A DNA stretch of 64,000 nt from Linnemannia schmuckeri (Eukaryota; Mortierellomycota; Mortierellomycetes; Mortierellales; Mortierellaceae). The translations under genes were made by a program, and so were the position numbers. The notes below the pieces were generated by a model. It saw only the letters and a program-made list of their open reading frames with translations, made no database searches and was not told the origin of the DNA. The stretch spans positions 898,001 to 962,000 of the forward strand of contig JANATG010000011.1 in the NCBI GenBank assembly GCA_029449235.1, written 5' to 3'. Positions 44,801-54,726 of this stretch are shown piece by piece; positions within the stretch are counted from its first letter, which is position 1, and every line of letters begins with the position of its first letter.

Positions 44801-47026
44801 CCTGACACCATCCCAAAGCTGCCTAGCTTCAAGAAGAGGACCCAAACCGACTCACCTGTGGCCCGCAAACCTCGATCTGACAAGGATAAAAAACGACCCA
44901 GCAAGCTCAAACAGAAGCGACACTCTCGGTCCAGGAATCACTCTTACTCGCGATCAAGGTCTCGCTCGCAATCGCGATCCCGCTCTGGAGCTCGCAATCG
45001 TCATCGCTCACGTTCAGTCTCAGGGTCTCCATCAAGGCAGCGCCATGCTTTCAAGTCCCATGGTCGGTCTCCCCGTTCGATGTCCCGTTCGAGGTCCAGG
45101 AGCCACACTCCTACAGGAAGTCCTTCTCGTGGCCGCGCCGCTTTTCGGTACAGGGAATCAGAGTCCGATGCAGACAGGATCAGGGCCGGTGCATGGAAAT
45201 CCAGAGGCGCTCGCAGTACCTCTAGCCAGGACGAAGACCGTGGACCCACCCAGCGTCGACTCCAAAAGAAGCAGGACCGACATGCACGATCTGGCCATAA
45301 AAAGGCGTCCCATAACAGCAACAAGAAGCGCTCTCCTCGACTTCGGGATTATCTTAGCAGTAGTGATGATGGTCAGGTTGCGGACGACTTTTTGACAGAG
45401 TTTCACCAGCGTCAGCCTCAGGGTGAGAGCAGCGACGATGATGATGAGGATGAAGACAATGAGTTTGTTGTGGACGATGAAGCGGAAGTGGAGAGAATGG
45501 AAGACGATGATGACGATGAGGTGACGGAGAACGATGAGATTGCAATCGCGGCTGGACGGGAGAGTGGAGCTGATCAGGACGATGACGACACTGGACCCTC
45601 GAGATCCTCGCTCAAACGCAAGCGTGCTCATGAGCGTACATTGGCTAAGGAGGCGGAGCTCAAGAAGTCTAACGATATCTTGCCGATCCCTGAGGCGGAT
45701 TCGGGCTCGGACTACGAGGAAGGTGGCAACAAGTCGCGCAAGAAGAAGGTCAAGAAGCTGGCTGCGGTTGTGTCCAAGAAGCAATCGAGTGAGAAGGCTA
45801 TTAAAACTCCACGCTTGGAGGAAATCCGTTCAGATGCAGAGTTCCAAGATGTTACCATTGAAGGCACACATCGCTCTTCCACGCCGTCCAGACGCCATCT
45901 CAAGGATCCCACCCCTGAATACTCGGACTCTTACTATGTCAGTGGCCCTGAGTCGGACTCGGACTCGGACTCGGACTCGTCCTACTTTGACCTCTACGAG
46001 CCTTATGAGTCTGGGAAGGCAGAAGGCGGCTTGGTGGCTTCTCAAAAGGACGTACTACCCTTGGACTTCAACCACGGCGACGAGGAGGATTTCCAGTTCA
46101 TGCGAGCTGCATTGGAGTTAGAGCGCAAGCGAGCTGCCGAGGAGGAGTCAAGTCGACGCCATGGAGGTGTATCATACAATGGCGCGGGTGATCTTGGCGA
46201 CAGGACGAGTCAACTTCGGGACTTTGAGGCGGCATTAGCATTTCAGGAAAGCTCTCGCTTGGATACGGAACCGTCAGCCCATCGAACTGGATCTGCGCGT
46301 ACCGAAGGCTTTTACAAGATTTCGGAAATGGCCAAGGCGATCTACCTGCCCCATCGGAATACGGCACAGGTCAATACCGCGTCTGCCAGGATCTCGTCCC
46401 GTATGAATCGTGTCAACAACCGACGCATGCTGGTCGGAATGGCCACGGACTCGGATATTATGAAGTTCAACCAGCTCAAGGTCCGCAAGAAGCAGCTCCG
46501 ATTCGCAAAATCACCTATTCACGACTGGGGTCTGTTTGCGATGGAGAAGGTGGATGCGAACGACATGGTGATAGAGTACATTGGCGAGGTGATTCGACAG
46601 AAGGTGGCGGACCATCGTGAGAAACGATATGAGCGCATGGGCATTGGCTCCAGTTATCTCTTCCGTGTAGATGACGACACTGTCATTGACGCCACCAAAA
46701 TGGGCAACATTGCTCGTTTCATCAACCACTGCTGCACAGTAAGTCCTCTACATTTCCGTCAGCACGCTAATGTTAATTGCTTTATCATGATATGCTCTGT
46801 TAATTGAGTTACTGACTAACGGTTCATTTTATTGATTCTCGATCTTTTTTAGCCCAACTGTAACGCCAAGATCATTACTGTCGACGGGCAGAAAAAGATT
46901 GTCATCTATGCCAAGCGAGACATCGAGGAGGGCGAAGAGATCACGTACGACTACAAGTTCCCAATCGAAGCTGACAAGATTCCGTGTCTCTGCGGTTCTC
47001 GTGGATGCCGCGGCACTCTGAACTAA
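41808..47026 (+). CDS. SET1: Histone H3 lysine-4 methyltransferase Set1 (COMPASS catalytic subunit)
   Basis: Five exons: 41808-42299, 42447-42554, 42663-44012, 44117-46738 and 46853-47026 (1581 aa). N-terminal low complexity (poly-Thr from an ACA repeat) precedes the conserved VRNFKVLYDPFLD block. An RRM (about 205-290, GVLISHLAFSTTALDLEILF) and a second SET-associated fold (about 620-705, LACLIINRDCLPFHRISIED) follow. The middle is RS-rich and acidic (SDSDSDSDSS). The C-terminus has the N-SET lead-in MKFNQLKVRKKQLRFAKSPI, then HDWGLFAMEKV, EYIGEVIR, the cofactor-site ARFINHCCTPNCNAKI, EITYDYKF, and a Cys-rich post-SET CLCGSRGCRGTLN. Known Set1 complexes methylate H3K4 at active promoters. 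Intron 4 splits the NHCC-T/PNC catalytic signature, so the final exon is essential and is well supported. Confidence 0.96.
42002..42047. repeat. (CAA/ACA)n-type microsatellite in SET1 exon 1
   Basis: A near-perfect trinucleotide array encoding a poly-threonine run; occasional CAG interruptions encode Ala. Confidence 0.9.
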
Positions 47027-47509
47027 AACTGAACGGAACGTCAGCCACTCGCTTTCCATCACCATCACCATAACCATCATCCCAGCACGCATATCCTATC
47101 AATCACAAACTCAACAAAAAAAAAATCAAAGCTCATGAAAACACGAAACGATTTTTCTCTTTCCCCCCCCCTCCCCAGGACGGCAGCCATGAACGAGCCT
47201 GTTCAGTGTTCCTTTTCTTTCCTCCTCCTCTCTCTCTCTTTGAAGAAAGACAAAAAATTAAATGCGTATGCGCAATATTCTTTTTTTTTTTTTTTTTTTT
47301 TTTTCATATTCAAATCCGCCATCGTTTTTTTTTGCCGAGGTAGCAATTTGCAACATAAAAAAACAATTGTATTGACAAAGAAACTGAAAAAAAAACATAT
47401 GTGTTTTTTTTTTTTTGTCTATGCGAAAGGGAGGGGAAATGATGTGGGGAAATCAAAATAGCAAAAAAGCAAATATAAAGAAAAGAGGCACGAAAAATAT
47501 TAATTATAT
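47027..47509. other. Convergent 3' region of SET1 and uS2m with poly-T runs
   Basis: Contains a 24-nt T run (47281-47304) and several shorter A/T runs (for example 47404-47416). No gene supported. Confidence 0.55.
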
Positions 47510-49289
47510 CTATGCGCGTGGGCTTCTAGCCTTCATGCGATCCATACGGCCCTCGATCCTTTGTCTGGACTGAACCTTGGAAGCCTCTGCTGCGAGGACA
47601 TTGCCCTCCTTGGCAGCCTCGGCCAAGACTTTGGCGACCAACTCGACACCACGGACAGAGTCGTCGTTGGCAGGGATAGGGTAGGAGACGATGCGAGGGT
47701 CAACATCGGTATCTGTGATGGCGATAGTGGGGATGTTAAACCGGGTGGCCTCCTTGATGGCGATCATGTTCTCAAGAGGATTGAGGACAATGACCAAGTC
47801 GGGGCGGAAGGGCTTGGCGAGGTCTCCGGCACGAGCGTCGGGGAGACGAGGGGTGTGGGGGCCAACAATCTCCTGGGCGTTGGTGATGGTGCCGGGGCAC
47901 CACTTGGAGGCAACGTAGTAAGCGCTGCAGGACTTGGCAGCGTCGATAGTGACATGATCCACGCCCTCACGGGTACCGATGAACAAGATAATACCTCCCT
48001 GACGGGCGACGGCCTTGGTGACGGTGCAGGCGCGACGAAGGTGAGTCAAGGTGTGCTCCAGGTTGATGATACTGATGCCCTCACGGACACCAAAGATAAA
48101 GGGCATCGAGGCGACGTTCCAGAGAGAGGTGCTGTGTCCCAAATGCAGTCCTGCGGCTAACAGTTGGGCAATCGTCAAGGAGTTTGAGGATGGGTTGCTC
48201 TTCAATGCCGACTTTGGCTTTGGTGCCAACTGACCACCCATCGACATGTATTCCGGCACTGTATTCCATAAATAAGGTTATGGAAGATATAATAGTTAGT
48301 ATATGGTAGATCGATGTAAAATTTTCCTCTTCCATTCCTGTTTCGATTCCTCTTTCATTTCCTCGTTCCTCGGAGCTACTATGGCCCGTGAAAGTCAAAT
48401 GAAAGACTCATCGCGAAAAGAAGCTAATAAAAAGGACTTACTAAGAGCCTTGAGGCGCTTCTCAAGATCGACAGGGGTGGCGACAAATGTAGGCTCAGGA
48501 TCAACAGATCCTTCTGACGAAGAAGCTGTTGTCTCTGTGGTGGCGGCGGTTTCTGAAGTAGGTGCTGGCACAGAGAAATCCGACTCCATACCGGCCATCA
48601 TGGCATCCAGCATATCGTCATCTCCAGCTCCTGATCCCGATCCTTTGCCAGTCGAGTACATCCCAGCCTGTCCGGCGCGCATCCAGGTGCGGCTCATCTG
48701 TAATTGAGTAGTGGTGCGGAGAGCGACTATATTACAGGTGGGTATTTGAGATTGAAGAAAGAGTTTGTTAGTTATGAAAGGGTAGATCAAAGTGGGTTTG
48801 TATGCTCAGGCATATATGTTAGGCGAGCTTCGGAGGCGATCCTTGATCCAATGATCATAGTAGTGGCGTGCCCGTATCTGATAGTCCCGAGTATCCGATA
48901 GTCCGGGCCTCCAATGGACCATGCATATGTCTGGGTGTATAAATCCCCCCTCTGCAAAAAAAGTGCAAACTTCAGTTCCGCGCCCAAGTTGAAGATATGG
49001 TATTCAGACAATCCAATATGCCCAAAACCAACTTTCTCGCTCCTTCAAACAGAAAAGTGGTGTTTTTAGTTCCTGAAATCTCCATGGTCTCGTGTCCAGG
49101 AAAAAAGCTACCTAGGTTCGTGCATTAGGTTCTCCTCAGTCCTGGTAGCGTGACCATGTGTGTTTTTTATCCTGTCTGCAGGTAGCTGTGTCCAGGCTTA
49201 AAAAAATCAAAAGGTGCGTTACCTCGCGGGCCGCTGGCCATGGCCTGCTGGACAACACGGAAGGAGCTGCGAAGAAGTGAAGGAGCCAT
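47510..49289 (-). CDS. MRP4: Mitochondrial small-subunit ribosomal protein uS2m
   Basis: Three exons on the minus strand: 49289-49223, 48726-48442 and 48258-47510 (366 aa). The last exon encodes a clear S2 protein (LLAAGLHLGHSTSLWNVASM; FIFGVREGISIINLEHTLTH; GTITNAQEIVG; RPDLVIVLNPLENMIAIKEA; IAITDTDVDPRIVSYPIPAN). Exons 1-2 give an N-terminus rich in Arg/Ser/Ala without acids (MAPSLLRSSFRVVQQAM, later ALRTTTQLQMSRTWMRAGQ), as expected for a mitochondrial targeting peptide, then an acidic Ser/Thr spacer. The 5' exon is joined across a 496-nt intron by phase and targeting-peptide logic; an alternative start at the ATG of MSRTWMRAG within exon 2 is possible. Confidence 0.9.
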
Positions 49290-49772
49290 TGTGTCGATGT
49301 TGTGTATGTGTGCGTATGGAAGGTCCTTTGTGTCCTGAGTGAGAAAGAAGGTCGTCACAAGTCCGAGATAAGGAAGAAAGGCTAGAGATGAAGGTGCTGT
49401 TGTCGGAGGGATGAGCAGGGGCTGATGGGCGAGTGAGAGTGAGAGTGAAAATGAAAAATGCAAATGGGTGACCCTCCGGGCAGAAAAAGGAACAAAGGAG
49501 AAGAACAGTGACAAACAACACAAAATAGGGACGAAGAGGCAACAGCAACTTAAAGCGAGACTCGATAAAAACAAGGCACACGAACAGCCTTGCAAGCACT
49601 TGGCTGGCCCCGATATTGTTGCCTTGGAGAAAAATGTAAACAAAATTTTTGGCGGCTTAGAACGTTTCGATCTATCCCTTTGTATTTGTAAATAAAGAAG
49701 CACCTCTCTATCTGCAATAAACGTCTAGCGGACCTGTTGTTTTCTTTTGAAGAAAAAAAACGCGAGAGTATT
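49290..49772. other. Upstream region of uS2m
   Basis: Holds the uS2m promoter and leader and the 3' end of the adjacent double-psi barrel gene. No gene supported. Confidence 0.5.
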
Positions 49773-50339
49773 CTACTGAACACCAGGCGTTGGAATCGGA
49801 CCGGGCGGCCTTCCCTTCAACGGCCCAAACTTATCATTAGCCTCCTTCGAGTTTGGGTCGGGACAAGCCGTAAACGTAAAGAACCCATCTATCGATCCGT
49901 ATCCATCTCCCAAATGTTGATACGCCGCAGGCGACAACCGCAGCTCGTCCTCCATGCAGTTACGACAGTCTCCAACCAGTCGCACAATAATCGATTTGGT
50001 GCTTTCAAGGTCTGAAACCATCAGGCACTGGTTGCAAAGCGCTTCGCGGCCACCTTCATAATCATTTAGATGCATGAGAGCAACCTGCGAGTCGCGGTTC
50101 AAAGGCAGGGCGGAAAAGAGGACGTTCGGGGAGTCTGCGCTGTAGCCGGGGTCGCAGCCACTGACGTCGAACGGTCCCGACTTGAGAGTCAACGCCACCG
50201 GGAACTCTCCAAAGGCAGGGATGACTTGTGCCTCGGTAAAGTCAACAACAGTACAGAGAAGGGCGGCGATAGTGGCGGTAATGGCGATGGCAACGGCAGA
50301 CACGGTGTATACGGAAGATCCTGGAATGCCCCTCTTCAT
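49773..50339 (-). CDS. Small secreted double-psi beta-barrel (expansin/RlpA-like) protein
   Basis: Single exon, 188 aa. An N-terminal hydrophobic segment (VSAVAIAITATIAALLCTVV) is a signal peptide or anchor. The C-terminal ~120 residues carry the paired-cysteine pattern of the DPBB fold used by expansins, barwin and RlpA: LCNQCLMVSDLE, then VRLVGDCRNCMEDELRLSPA, AAYQHLGDGYGSIDGFFTF and a final TACPDP. The tail is Pro/Gly-rich. Such proteins act extracellularly on cell-wall polysaccharides, often by non-hydrolytic loosening; activity here is not shown. A related but diverged gene lies ~1 kb upstream in the same orientation (51295-51933). The family assignment rests on Cys spacing and the DxxLSPAA[YF] motif. 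Confidence 0.8.
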   Translation of the reverse strand: MKRGIPGSSVYTVSAVAIAITATIAALLCTVVDFTEAQVIPAFGEFPVALTLKSGPFDVSGCDPGYSADSPNVLFSALPLNRDSQVALMHLNDYEGGREALCNQCLMVSDLESTKSIIVRLVGDCRNCMEDELRLSPAAYQHLGDGYGSIDGFFTFTACPDPNSKEANDKFGPLKGRPPGPIPTPGVQ

Positions 50340-51294
50340 GATTGCAGATTTGGAAGGGTCACTTAAGGCGGAGTATAAGGAAGGTGGCTGTTAGTGAGTG
50401 TTCTTGAGTGATTTTAGTTTTATGTGAGTGGTGGATGAAGGGCCAAGGATCATCGTTATATCTCCAGTTCTTGAGAGGCTGGGCAGATTGCTCTGCACGC
50501 ACATGCATGGCGCCTTTTCATTACGACTTACTGCTATACAATTGATTCCTGTATAGAACAAAAGACAAAAGCCAAAAAAGAGAGGTACAGCTATTCGTGT
50601 CCCTATTGTTAGCCGAACAGCCTTGATACAGCAGTTCTTAGAAACCGCGTTATTTTCAGTTCAAGTACTTGCCTTTGTTAATTAAGGCTTTTTTTCGAGT
50701 TAGGTTTCTTATTGTGCTCGTGCCTTTTATTAAGACTTCACAGCGCGTGTCTTTCGTGTGCTATTGTATTACTATCAAGAATAGCTTGCGGCAACAGTTC
50801 TCCTCTCTTTGCAGCAACACTTCCACTTGCAGATGATCAATAATTAGCATCTCTCGACGACTCGCTGTAACCTTCGTTGTTTTGTTTCCCGTCGACAATA
50901 GCCTTTTTTTTTTTTTTTCCTTCGTCAACAATGTCCCTTAATCTTCTTTTCTGGCCTTTTCTCTTCCTCTCTGCAAACAACAACTATAGCCCCATGAGAC
51001 AACAAAAGTTCACCGGCCTCACAACAACAATTAATATCTTTCGAGGACAATAGCCTTTTCTCTCATCAATATTACTCCTCTTTCTCGAATAATAAGTTCA
51101 GCCTCTCCACAGTAATTTGGCCTTCAGTTTGTTCAAACCCATTCGTCTCGCCACCAAAAAAAATTTAGAGGCAAAAAAATCACGTTTTTTATTATTTTGA
51201 AACAACAGAAAAGTCGCAACAAAAAAAAACCATAAACATTACCTAGAGTAACAAACACGCCTCGAACACCGGACATACATACAGCCATCATCTA
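50340..51294. other. AT-rich intergenic region between the two double-psi barrel genes
   Basis: No gene supported. A loosely repeated string, acaatagcctttt, occurs at about 50896 and 51049, among poly-T runs and several caacaa clusters. Confidence 0.45.
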
Positions 51295-51933
51295 CTAGAA
51301 CTGTCGGTCAGGAATCCACGGCCAGGTAACCTCATTCACTCCCTCAGCAGGACAATTGACAATCGAAAGCATAGCCCCCAAAACCTTCACCCCTCCCGCC
51401 TCCCCCACTCCATCCCCACTTCCCACCCCTAATCCATAAAACGCCGCCGGCGATAGCTCAATCTGATCCGCTGTGCACCTAGGACAATCCCCCGCAACCT
51501 TCACTACCACTAAGAATTTCTCATCAACGGTCCGGATCTTCAAACACCTCCCACAGATCCCTCGATTATTGTTTTCAAAGGCGTAGAGGGGCACGGTGGC
51601 AAACATCCAGTTGGGGTGGGCGGAGGCGGAGAGGATTTGGGGGTCATTGTAGTAGAATTTGTAACAAGCTGTGGCGTTGAGGGTAGCAGATTCGAAGAGT
51701 GAGAGAGTGACCGTGTACTCTTCACCGGGACGTGTTGTTGGGGTGATGGGTTGACCCGAGGAGTCATGGATTCGAAGTGAGAGACCGGCGACTGGGTCGA
51801 GGAGGAAGGTGGATAACAGGAGGAGGTGGGAGAGTAGGACGATGGTTACAAGGGTTAACGCGGCCGTGATGGAGGATGCCGATCGGATGGGGGAGACTCG
51901 GGCACCGGTACGGGCTTGGGTTCTGGCGGTCAT
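51295..51933 (-). CDS. Small secreted double-psi beta-barrel (expansin/RlpA-like) protein, second copy
   Basis: Single exon, 212 aa. It begins with a basic segment and a hydrophobic stretch (ALTLVTIVLLSHLLLLSTFL), a signal peptide or membrane anchor. The mature part contains the same core as its neighbour: ICGRCLKIRTVDEKFLVVVK, VAGDCPRCTADQIELSPAAF, and a terminal Cys in LSIVNCPAEG. Between the signal and the core is a ~75-residue segment with one further Cys (ATACYKFYYND). Sequence outside the Cys core differs strongly from the 49773-50339 gene, so the pair is an old duplication or two members of a larger secreted family. The likely location is the cell wall or extracellular space. Confidence 0.8.
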   Translation of the reverse strand: MTARTQARTGARVSPIRSASSITAALTLVTIVLLSHLLLLSTFLLDPVAGLSLRIHDSSGQPITPTTRPGEEYTVTLSLFESATLNATACYKFYYNDPQILSASAHPNWMFATVPLYAFENNNRGICGRCLKIRTVDEKFLVVVKVAGDCPRCTADQIELSPAAFYGLGVGSGDGVGEAGGVKVLGAMLSIVNCPAEGVNEVTWPWIPDRQF

Positions 51934-52372
51934 GGCTGAGGGGTGGGAGGACAGTAGGGACGAAAGGGTAGGGAGAAGGAGAGAGAGAATCGTCTTTGAA
52001 CAAGCGATGTAGTCCGTTGATGTTTTTCTTATCTGACAAGCCCTCGATTTTTGTAATGTTGATGTAGAAAAACAAAGTGTGAATAGCTATCCTTCCAAGT
52101 GTACGACTTTATGCTGTTGCAAACAGAAGGGGTAAGTTTGCCATTCGTTTTCTTCTATTAACCGCAATTTACTACAGTAGTCCATGGGTCAAGCTCACAC
52201 TGACTCTCGCAAACAATTACTCAAGAGGCGAGTACGCATTGTTCTATCTACAACTATTACGCCTTCGCTCAGGTTTTTTAACATCAAGCATGATTTCAAT
52301 CAAAAAAGAGCATTTGGTTTATTTCGTAGGAAGAAGAGTGAGAGTCATTCTCAGAAAAAAAAGAAGTGGATT
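51934..52372. other. Intergenic region between double-psi barrel gene 2 and the RAD7 stop codon
   Basis: No supported gene. It includes the pyrimidine-rich (minus strand) leader of the 51295-51933 gene and the RAD7 3' end. Confidence 0.5.
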
Positions 52373-54513
52373 CTAGAGGAAGCGCAAATCAACATAGTCA
52401 CCCTCGCGTCCAACAATCTTCAGCCCCTTTCGAGACGAGCAGCATTCAGTCAATCGATGGTCGCCCCACACAGTCACCTTGGCCAGTCTCGGTGCCGCCT
52501 CCACCAACTGTTCCATAATGTCATCGTCCATGGCCCGGACCCAGCTCGCGTCCAGTTCCATCAAGTTAACGCATCGTGTCAACGTCTGCAGAGCGTCCTT
52601 GGTAATCTCGTCCATACCACTCAAGTTCACCTCCTCCAATGTAGCACCCGAGTGCTCAGTGACCGCCATCAATGCTTCATCCTTCAACATGACACAGTTC
52701 TCGAGATTGACATAGCTCAATCCTGGGTTGACGTTCCAGTCCTTGAACAGCGTCTCCACACCCTCAGTCGTCAACTCCTCACAGCCAGATAGGTTGAGCC
52801 TCTCGACGCGGACACAGCTCGGTCGAATAGCATCTACCAAAACCTCATCTGTAAGACCGTTGCAGCCCTTCAACTCCAACTCCTCAAGACCCGATCCAAC
52901 CGCCTGGATTAGCTTCACAACAGCCGGCGTCGTCAACTTGTCCGGCTCGGGGTTGCGAATGCGCAACGACTTGAGCTTGGTCAGTCCAGCAATAGGCTCC
53001 AACCACCCATCATCCATCAAGTTGCAGTCGCCGAGTCGGAGATGGGTGATGTTGGGGCAATTGTCGCAAAGGGCCTTAATCGCCTTGAGAGAGAACCGGG
53101 ATGAGCCCTTGAGCTCAAACTTCTCGAACCGCTCACAAACAGTCTCGAACAGCTTGATGTACGTATGTTCAAGAATGAGGATTGGTCCGATAAGCATCAG
53201 AGACGTCAGCTTGGTGAGATGCTCGATGTAGTAGTCCATGACCTCGTTCGTGATTCGACCACACAGCTTGAGCTTGAGAGAACGCAAGTTGGGACAGAAT
53301 TGTGCAATGTTTTGCAGTCCGATCGCCGTAATGTCGGTACAATCGTAGAGGATAAGCTCACTGTGGCGCGCATCCAGGAAGAGCTGGAGAGTGTCCGCAT
53401 TCAACGACCGGTTGCGACTGATAATCTTGCAAATCTTATCCAAGCTGAGGTCACTGATGTCACCAAAGGCCTCTACATCCTCAATGCTGTTTGCAATTTT
53501 CTATAGGCGAAAAAATGAAATCGTTAGGCACATAAGTCGCTTTTTCCTTGACCTCTCGGTTGTAAACATATACGCACGAACTAAAGAATCATTACCTGGA
53601 TGCACAGATCTTGAAGGCTTGGAATTTGACACTCGATCTCAGCCTTTTGCGCCTTTCGACGAGCTCGCTTGACAGGCTTGGCCTTGGGCAAAGCGTTCTT
53701 GGAGGGACCTGGCGATCCTGTGCCAGCACAGGTGGGGCAAAGGAGTCCTCCGTCATCCTCATCCACCGCAGGGGTGGTGCCGGCCTTGATAGTGAACCTT
53801 GCTCGGCATCGGGAGCAAAACACAATCTTGTTAGACCCTTGAGGCATCCTCCCCTTGTGACTAAAGTTCGAGCGGGAAATATGTCCAGTGATGTCGTGAA
53901 AGTCCTCATCGTCAGAGTCATCCGAAGCATCCTTCTTTCGTGGCCGTTTCTTAGAGGCGGCTGCCTTGGCCTTGGCTGTCGAAGACGATGCGTTCGAAGA
54001 GGAGGCTACAGCGTTCGAGGACGAGGACGAGGACGAGGACGCAACTGCAATGACTCGACTGCGTGTAGCACGGACAGCTCGGGTAGTGGAGGCAGAGATA
54101 GCGATAGGGATGAGGTTCTTGTTGTCGCTATCAGAAGAGTCGTCATCTGAATTGTCAGAGTCCGAATCATCGTCGACACCGTCAGCTTCGTTAGACTGGG
54201 AAACGTTGGTCGATCGAGTAGGCAAATTCCTGCCTCGAGTGAGTCGAGCAGCCCGAGTTGGCCGAGACGCAGAAAAAGCAGGAGCCGGTGTGGAAGAGGA
54301 GGAAGACGGAGAAGCAGCCTGGTGCTGAGGTGAAGTAGGCTCGTCGTCGTTGTTGTTGTCGTTCTCAGGTGGAGTTGCGACGGGAGGAGGGGCAGGGGCA
54401 GGGTTGGCTCGACGAATACCTCGCTCATTCAGGAAACTGGTCAATGCACTTGTGGGTCCGCGGACATTGTTGACGTAGGTCGTTCCCGCATTGCCTCGAT
54501 TTCTTCTGGACAT
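52373..54513 (-). CDS. RAD7: Nucleotide excision repair protein Rad7 (leucine-rich repeats)
   Basis: Two exons on the minus strand: 54513-53596 and 53500-52373 (681 aa). The N-terminus contains the Rad7 signature VRGPTSALTSFLNERGIRR, followed by a long Ser/Asp-rich disordered region. A zinc-ribbon-like module follows (FCSRCRARF about 30 residues before LLCPTCAG), then SLQDLCIQKIANSIEDVEAF. The C-terminal half is a run of leucine-rich repeats of the cysteine-containing/AMN1 type (NADTLQLFLDARHSELILYD; NITHLRLGDCNLMDDG; ELELKGCNGLTDEVLVDAI; RVERLNLSGCEELTTEGVE), as in yeast Rad7. There it pairs with Rad16 in global-genome repair and in an E3 ligase. It ends GREGDYVDLRFL. Confidence 0.93.
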
Positions 54514-54726
54514 GGTGTGAGTGAATGACGTTTTGAACAGGTGTGAGGATGGGAGCAGAAAACGTCGAATGAGAAAAAAGAAGAGGGAAGAAAGAAAGGA
54601 AGGAAAAAAAAGAAAAGAAAGGAGAGGATAAAAAGACCCTTTGACGACGGTTGCCACCAAATGTCGTATTTCACAGTCAGATTTTTTTTTTTTAATTTTT
54701 TGCTCGATCAAAAAGCTTGGTGTTAT

